Below are positions 60,739 through 64,000 of a stretch of DNA of 64,000 bases, piece by piece (the first letter of the stretch is position 1; each line of letters opens with the position of its first letter). Under the pieces are notes generated by a model that saw only the letters and a list, made by a program, of their open reading frames with translations, was not told the DNA's origin and did no database searches. Source of the DNA: Coniochaeta sp. PMI_546 (lineage: Eukaryota > Ascomycota > Sordariomycetes > Coniochaetales > Coniochaetaceae); assembly GCA_021432605.1 (NCBI GenBank), contig MU271150.1, forward strand, positions 1,426,001-1,490,000. Reading direction: 5' to 3'. A program made the position numbers and the translations under genes.

Positions 60739-63700
60739 ATGGTCGAGGATCATTCAACGCCACAGGCGCCACCGTCTGCCCCACGAGGTCGCCGTGGAGG
60801 CTGGCGCGGCGGACGAGGTGGCAGAGGAGGTCGAGGCGGTGCTGCAAGGCCTAGCAACCCTGACAGCATACCATCGCATGTTGATGCAGCGTCACATGTC
60901 GTCCCACTCGAAGCTCAAGAACGAAGCGAGGTGTCGTCAACCGCAGGCTCACAAGGGCCATCTCACCGTGGGTCAAGAGGTGGTAGGAGTCGAGGTGATG
61001 GGTCAAGACGTGGACGAGGCAATCGTCCAGTTGCTCAAGCTTCAAATCTTGCTCCGCGGAGGACCTTTGGCGGGCGCCTGACAGCAGGTAATGAGGCGGA
61101 TGCGGTCAGTGAGGCCGCGCCCTCGCTGAGTGCGGCTGCTCCAGAATTTGTCCCAGGTCAACCTCCTCCCATAGCCAAACCAATGACCTCACGGCAATCA
61201 GGTCGGCAGAACGGTAACGGTGGCAGCTCTGCAGGACAGCAGAAGCAAGCTGTCAAGAGCGTGCCGCGCCAAAGGGAACCCAAGTCAACAGCTCAAGATC
61301 TACCTACCCGGATCCATGAGGACATTGACCGTGGTCACTACGAGTGCGTCATATGTACGAGCGAGGTTGTGCGGACCTCGAAGATCTGGTCTTGTACCAT
61401 CTGTTGGACAGTCACTCACATGCACTGCGTGAAGAAGTGGCATAAGAACCAGCTACAACAGCAGCAAGACAATCCGAACCCGAGCTCCAATCAACCGTCC
61501 GGATGGCGATGCCCAGGTTGTAACTCTTCTCTGCAGGACGAGCCTGGAGCTTGCCACTGCTGGTGCGGTAAGGAGATGAACCCCAAGTCCATCCCAGGAC
61601 TGTCTCCTCACTCCTGCGGACAGACCTGTGCGAAGCAGAAACCGACATGCCCACATCCCTGTTCTTTGACTTGCCATGCTGGTCCTTGTCCGCCATGCAC
61701 TCTCATGGGTCCGACACAGACTTGTTTCTGCGGCAAGAATACGTCTACGAAACGATGCACTGAGACGGAGTATGGCAAAGGTTGGAGCTGCCAGGAGATC
61801 TGCGGTGATCTTCTGCCGTGCGGCGAGCATACATGCTCCCGGCCCTGTCATCCCGGACTTTGTGGCGGATGCGAGATACCCATTCCCTCGGTTTGCTATT
61901 GTGGAAAAGAGAGGAAGGATATGCCATGCGATCAAAGGGGAGATGCGCGGGGCTCATACAACTACGGCCAGCTCATTGCTCCAGAGAACGGTGAGGCAGT
62001 GTTACCTTCCTGGTTTGAAGGATGTTTTGAGTGCAGCAATAAGTGCGGGCGGAAGTTCGACTGCGATTTCCACACATGTGAAAAGTCTTGTCATCCGCAA
62101 GATGATGAGCCCGCTCACTGTCCTCTCTCGCCTGATGTGGTTAGTCGCTGTCCTTGTGGCAAGACATCTCTGCAGGACATCAGCCGGGAGCCGCGGACAT
62201 CATGCCAGGATCCTATACCACATTGCGACAGACCTTGCGACAAGCTTCTACCCTGCGGTCATCACTGCCCAGATAAGTGCCACACTGGTTCCTGTAGCCC
62301 ATGCTTTCAAATTGTCGACATAAGCTGCAGGTGCAGCAGAACTACAGTCAGGTCAGTCTGCCACCAAGGCGACATGCAACAGCCAATGTGCTTCCGCACC
62401 TGCCGAGCACAACTCAACTGCGGGCGCCACGAGTGCGGTGAGCGCTGCTGTCCGGGTGAGAAGAAGGCCATGGAGCGCCGAAAGCTGAAACGCACAGCGA
62501 ACGCAAATGAAAACATCGAGGCTGAGCACATCTGTCTGAACGCCTGCGGACGCACACTCAGATGCGGAAAACACGTCTGCCAGCAGCTCTGCCACCGTGG
62601 TCAGTGTCCATCGTGTCTAGAAGCTGTCTTCGACGAGATCAGCTGCTCCTGCGGACGAACAGTCCTCCAACCTCCCCAGCCTTGCGGGACACGGCCGCCC
62701 GAATGCCGCTTCGACTGCACCCGGCCCCAACTCTGCGGTCACCCAACTGTTTCCCACCAGTGCCACCCGGACGACGTCTCTTGCCCCAAATGTCCCTTCC
62801 TCGTCGAAAAGCCCTGCATCTGTGGCAAGAAAACGCTCAAGAACCAGCCCTGTTGGTTCGACGGCGCAACCTGCGGACTCCCTTGCGGTAAGAAACTCAA
62901 GTGCGGCGCCCACGAGTGCCGCAAACTCTGCCACCGGCCGGGCGAGTGCGAGGACGTTGGCATAGCCGGTTCGCACTGCGCCCAGCCGTGCGGCAAGGTC
63001 CGCAAGTCCTGCGACCACACCTGCGCCGACACGTGCCACGCACCGTACCCTTGCCGCGAGGACAAGCCGTGCCAGAGCAAGACCTTCATCACCTGTCCCT
63101 GCCAGCACCGAAAGCAGGAGATCCGCTGTCAAGCTACCTGGACCACCCCATCTCCCTCTCGCGATACACTGAAATGCGATGACGAGTGTCTCCGTCTGCA
63201 GCGCAACCGACGCCTTGCTGACGCGCTCAACGTCGACCCGGACCATACAGACGACCATATCCCCTACTCCGACACGACCCTCAAGCTCTACCGCGAAAAC
63301 CCTGTTTGGGCGCAGGCGCAGGAGCGCGAGTTCCGCGTATTCGCCGCCGACCCGGACGAGAAACGCCTTCGGTTCAAGCCTATGGCCGCCCATCAGCGCG
63401 CCTTCTTGCACTCTCTAGCAGAGGACTTTGGCCTCGACAGCGAGAGCCAGGACCCGGAGCCTCACCGCCACGTGGCCGTCTTCAAGACGCCTAGGTTCGT
63501 GTCGGCGCCGAGGAAGACGCTGTCGCAGTGCGTGCGGGCCGCTGCCAAGCCTGTTCCGGCGCCTGCCACTGCGAGCGGGAGTCGGAGCTCAAGTCCTGGA
63601 AAAGACTCCTTCAACGCGCTGTTACTGTCCGCTCCGCGGTTTGGCATCACGATCGACGAGCTGGAGCATGCTCTTGCTTCCGACCTTGCTTCGGCCAGAA

Positions 63701-64000
63701 AATCGGCGCCAGCTGTGTCGTTCACCATCACTTTTCTGAATGAGCACGAGGTCGTCATCCACGCACACGCAAAAGCCACGGCCGCAGCGGTCGCTACTGC
63801 CGCCGCCACGCCACAGGCCGTCGAAGCTGTTCTGAAGACTCTCAAGCCGGCTGTCGCGAGGACGGCTGCTGCTTCTGGTCTGGCGGGGGGTGTGGCGCTT
63901 TGTAGAGTTGATCCGGCATCTAACACTATCACGAAGCGGGAGGGAGGACCTGACAGCGCGGGCTGGAACGCGGTCGCGAGCCGTGGGCCTTGGAGAAGGG
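60739..64000 (+). CDS. FAP1: NFX1/Fap1-type zinc-finger protein, 3' end outside the window
   Basis: One open frame runs from the ATG at 60739 to the right edge without a stop (1087 codons), so the gene is partial. Residues ~15-40 are an RGG-rich segment (RGRRGGWRGGRGGRGGRGG). A RING-type finger at about 202-265 begins CVICTSEVVRTSKIWSC and ends WRCPGC. From about 285 to 790 come repeated NFX1-type Cys/His fingers, for example CPHPCSLTCHAGPCPPC, CGHHCPDKCHTGSC and CGKHVCQQLCHRGQCPSC. An R3H-like nucleic-acid-binding domain follows at about 860-920 (FRVFAADPDEKRLRFKPM). The family includes human NFX1, Drosophila shuttle craft and yeast Fap1, which binds FKBP12 and affects rapamycin resistance. 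The visible WNAVASRG near the end suggests only a short C-terminal piece is missing. Confidence 0.95.
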   Translation, partial: MVEDHSTPQAPPSAPRGRRGGWRGGRGGRGGRGGAARPSNPDSIPSHVDAASHVVPLEAQERSEVSSTAGSQGPSHRGSRGGRSRGDGSRRGRGNRPVAQASNLAPRRTFGGRLTAGNEADAVSEAAPSLSAAAPEFVPGQPPPIAKPMTSRQSGRQNGNGGSSAGQQKQAVKSVPRQREPKSTAQDLPTRIHEDIDRGHYECVICTSEVVRTSKIWSCTICWTVTHMHCVKKWHKNQLQQQQDNPNPSSNQPSGWRCPGCNSSLQDEPGACHCWCGKEMNPKSIPGLSPHSCGQTCAKQKPTCPHPCSLTCHAGPCPPCTLMGPTQTCFCGKNTSTKRCTETEYGKGWSCQEICGDLLPCGEHTCSRPCHPGLCGGCEIPIPSVCYCGKERKDMPCDQRGDARGSYNYGQLIAPENGEAVLPSWFEGCFECSNKCGRKFDCDFHTCEKSCHPQDDEPAHCPLSPDVVSRCPCGKTSLQDISREPRTSCQDPIPHCDRPCDKLLPCGHHCPDKCHTGSCSPCFQIVDISCRCSRTTVRSVCHQGDMQQPMCFRTCRAQLNCGRHECGERCCPGEKKAMERRKLKRTANANENIEAEHICLNACGRTLRCGKHVCQQLCHRGQCPSCLEAVFDEISCSCGRTVLQPPQPCGTRPPECRFDCTRPQLCGHPTVSHQCHPDDVSCPKCPFLVEKPCICGKKTLKNQPCWFDGATCGLPCGKKLKCGAHECRKLCHRPGECEDVGIAGSHCAQPCGKVRKSCDHTCADTCHAPYPCREDKPCQSKTFITCPCQHRKQEIRCQATWTTPSPSRDTLKCDDECLRLQRNRRLADALNVDPDHTDDHIPYSDTTLKLYRENPVWAQAQEREFRVFAADPDEKRLRFKPMAAHQRAFLHSLAEDFGLDSESQDPEPHRHVAVFKTPRFVSAPRKTLSQCVRAAAKPVPAPATASGSRSSSPGKDSFNALLLSAPRFGITIDELEHALASDLASARKSAPAVSFTITFLNEHEVVIHAHAKATAAAVATAAATPQAVEAVLKTLKPAVARTAAASGLAGGVALCRVDPASNTITKREGGPDSAGWNAVASRGPWRR

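Overview
The window is nuclear DNA of a filamentous ascomycete (Pezizomycotina, probably Sordariomycetes). The evidence is the gene content (Os-4-type MAPKKK, Sld3, MOB2, fungal Pol X, Fap1/NFX1), introns of about 50-90 bp with GTAAGT/GTATGT-like donors and CTAAC branch sites, balanced base composition, and several kilobases between some genes. I place it no further than that.

Layout. 1-10820 has no gene I can support and looks like a long regulatory and leader region for the homeobox gene that follows. 10821-30000 is a run of core genes: a homeobox transcription factor (+), the HOG-pathway MAPKKK (-), the replication-initiation factor Sld3 (+), a large conserved fungal protein of unknown function (-) and a GT17 glycosyltransferase (-). 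30828-34638 is an accessory-looking pocket: an SRPK-like kinase with two in-frame minisatellites, then a broken gene of a fungal family with an F-box-like motif. 35849-51325 returns to housekeeping genes: riboflavin synthase (+), MUS81 (-), phosphoacetylglucosamine mutase (+), PRMT1-type arginine methyltransferase (-), MOB2 (-), Pol lambda/Pol4-type polymerase (+) and an ammonium transporter (-). 54732-64000 holds a long coiled-coil protein (-) and an NFX1/Fap1 zinc-finger protein (+) that runs off the right edge.

There is no operon-like cluster and no secondary-metabolite cluster. Functional links are loose: SLD3, MUS81 and Pol X are genome-maintenance genes; MOB2 and the MAPKKK act in kinase signalling; AGM1 and GT17 both concern GlcNAc. 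Splice junctions were assigned by joining frames at consensus splice sites so that family-conserved residues are restored. No RNA evidence was available.

The most interesting observation is in the SRPK-like kinase. Its single intron has two in-phase acceptors 27 nt apart, and the choice between them decides whether the catalytic loop is present. No mobile element, rRNA, tRNA or CRISPR array was recognised.
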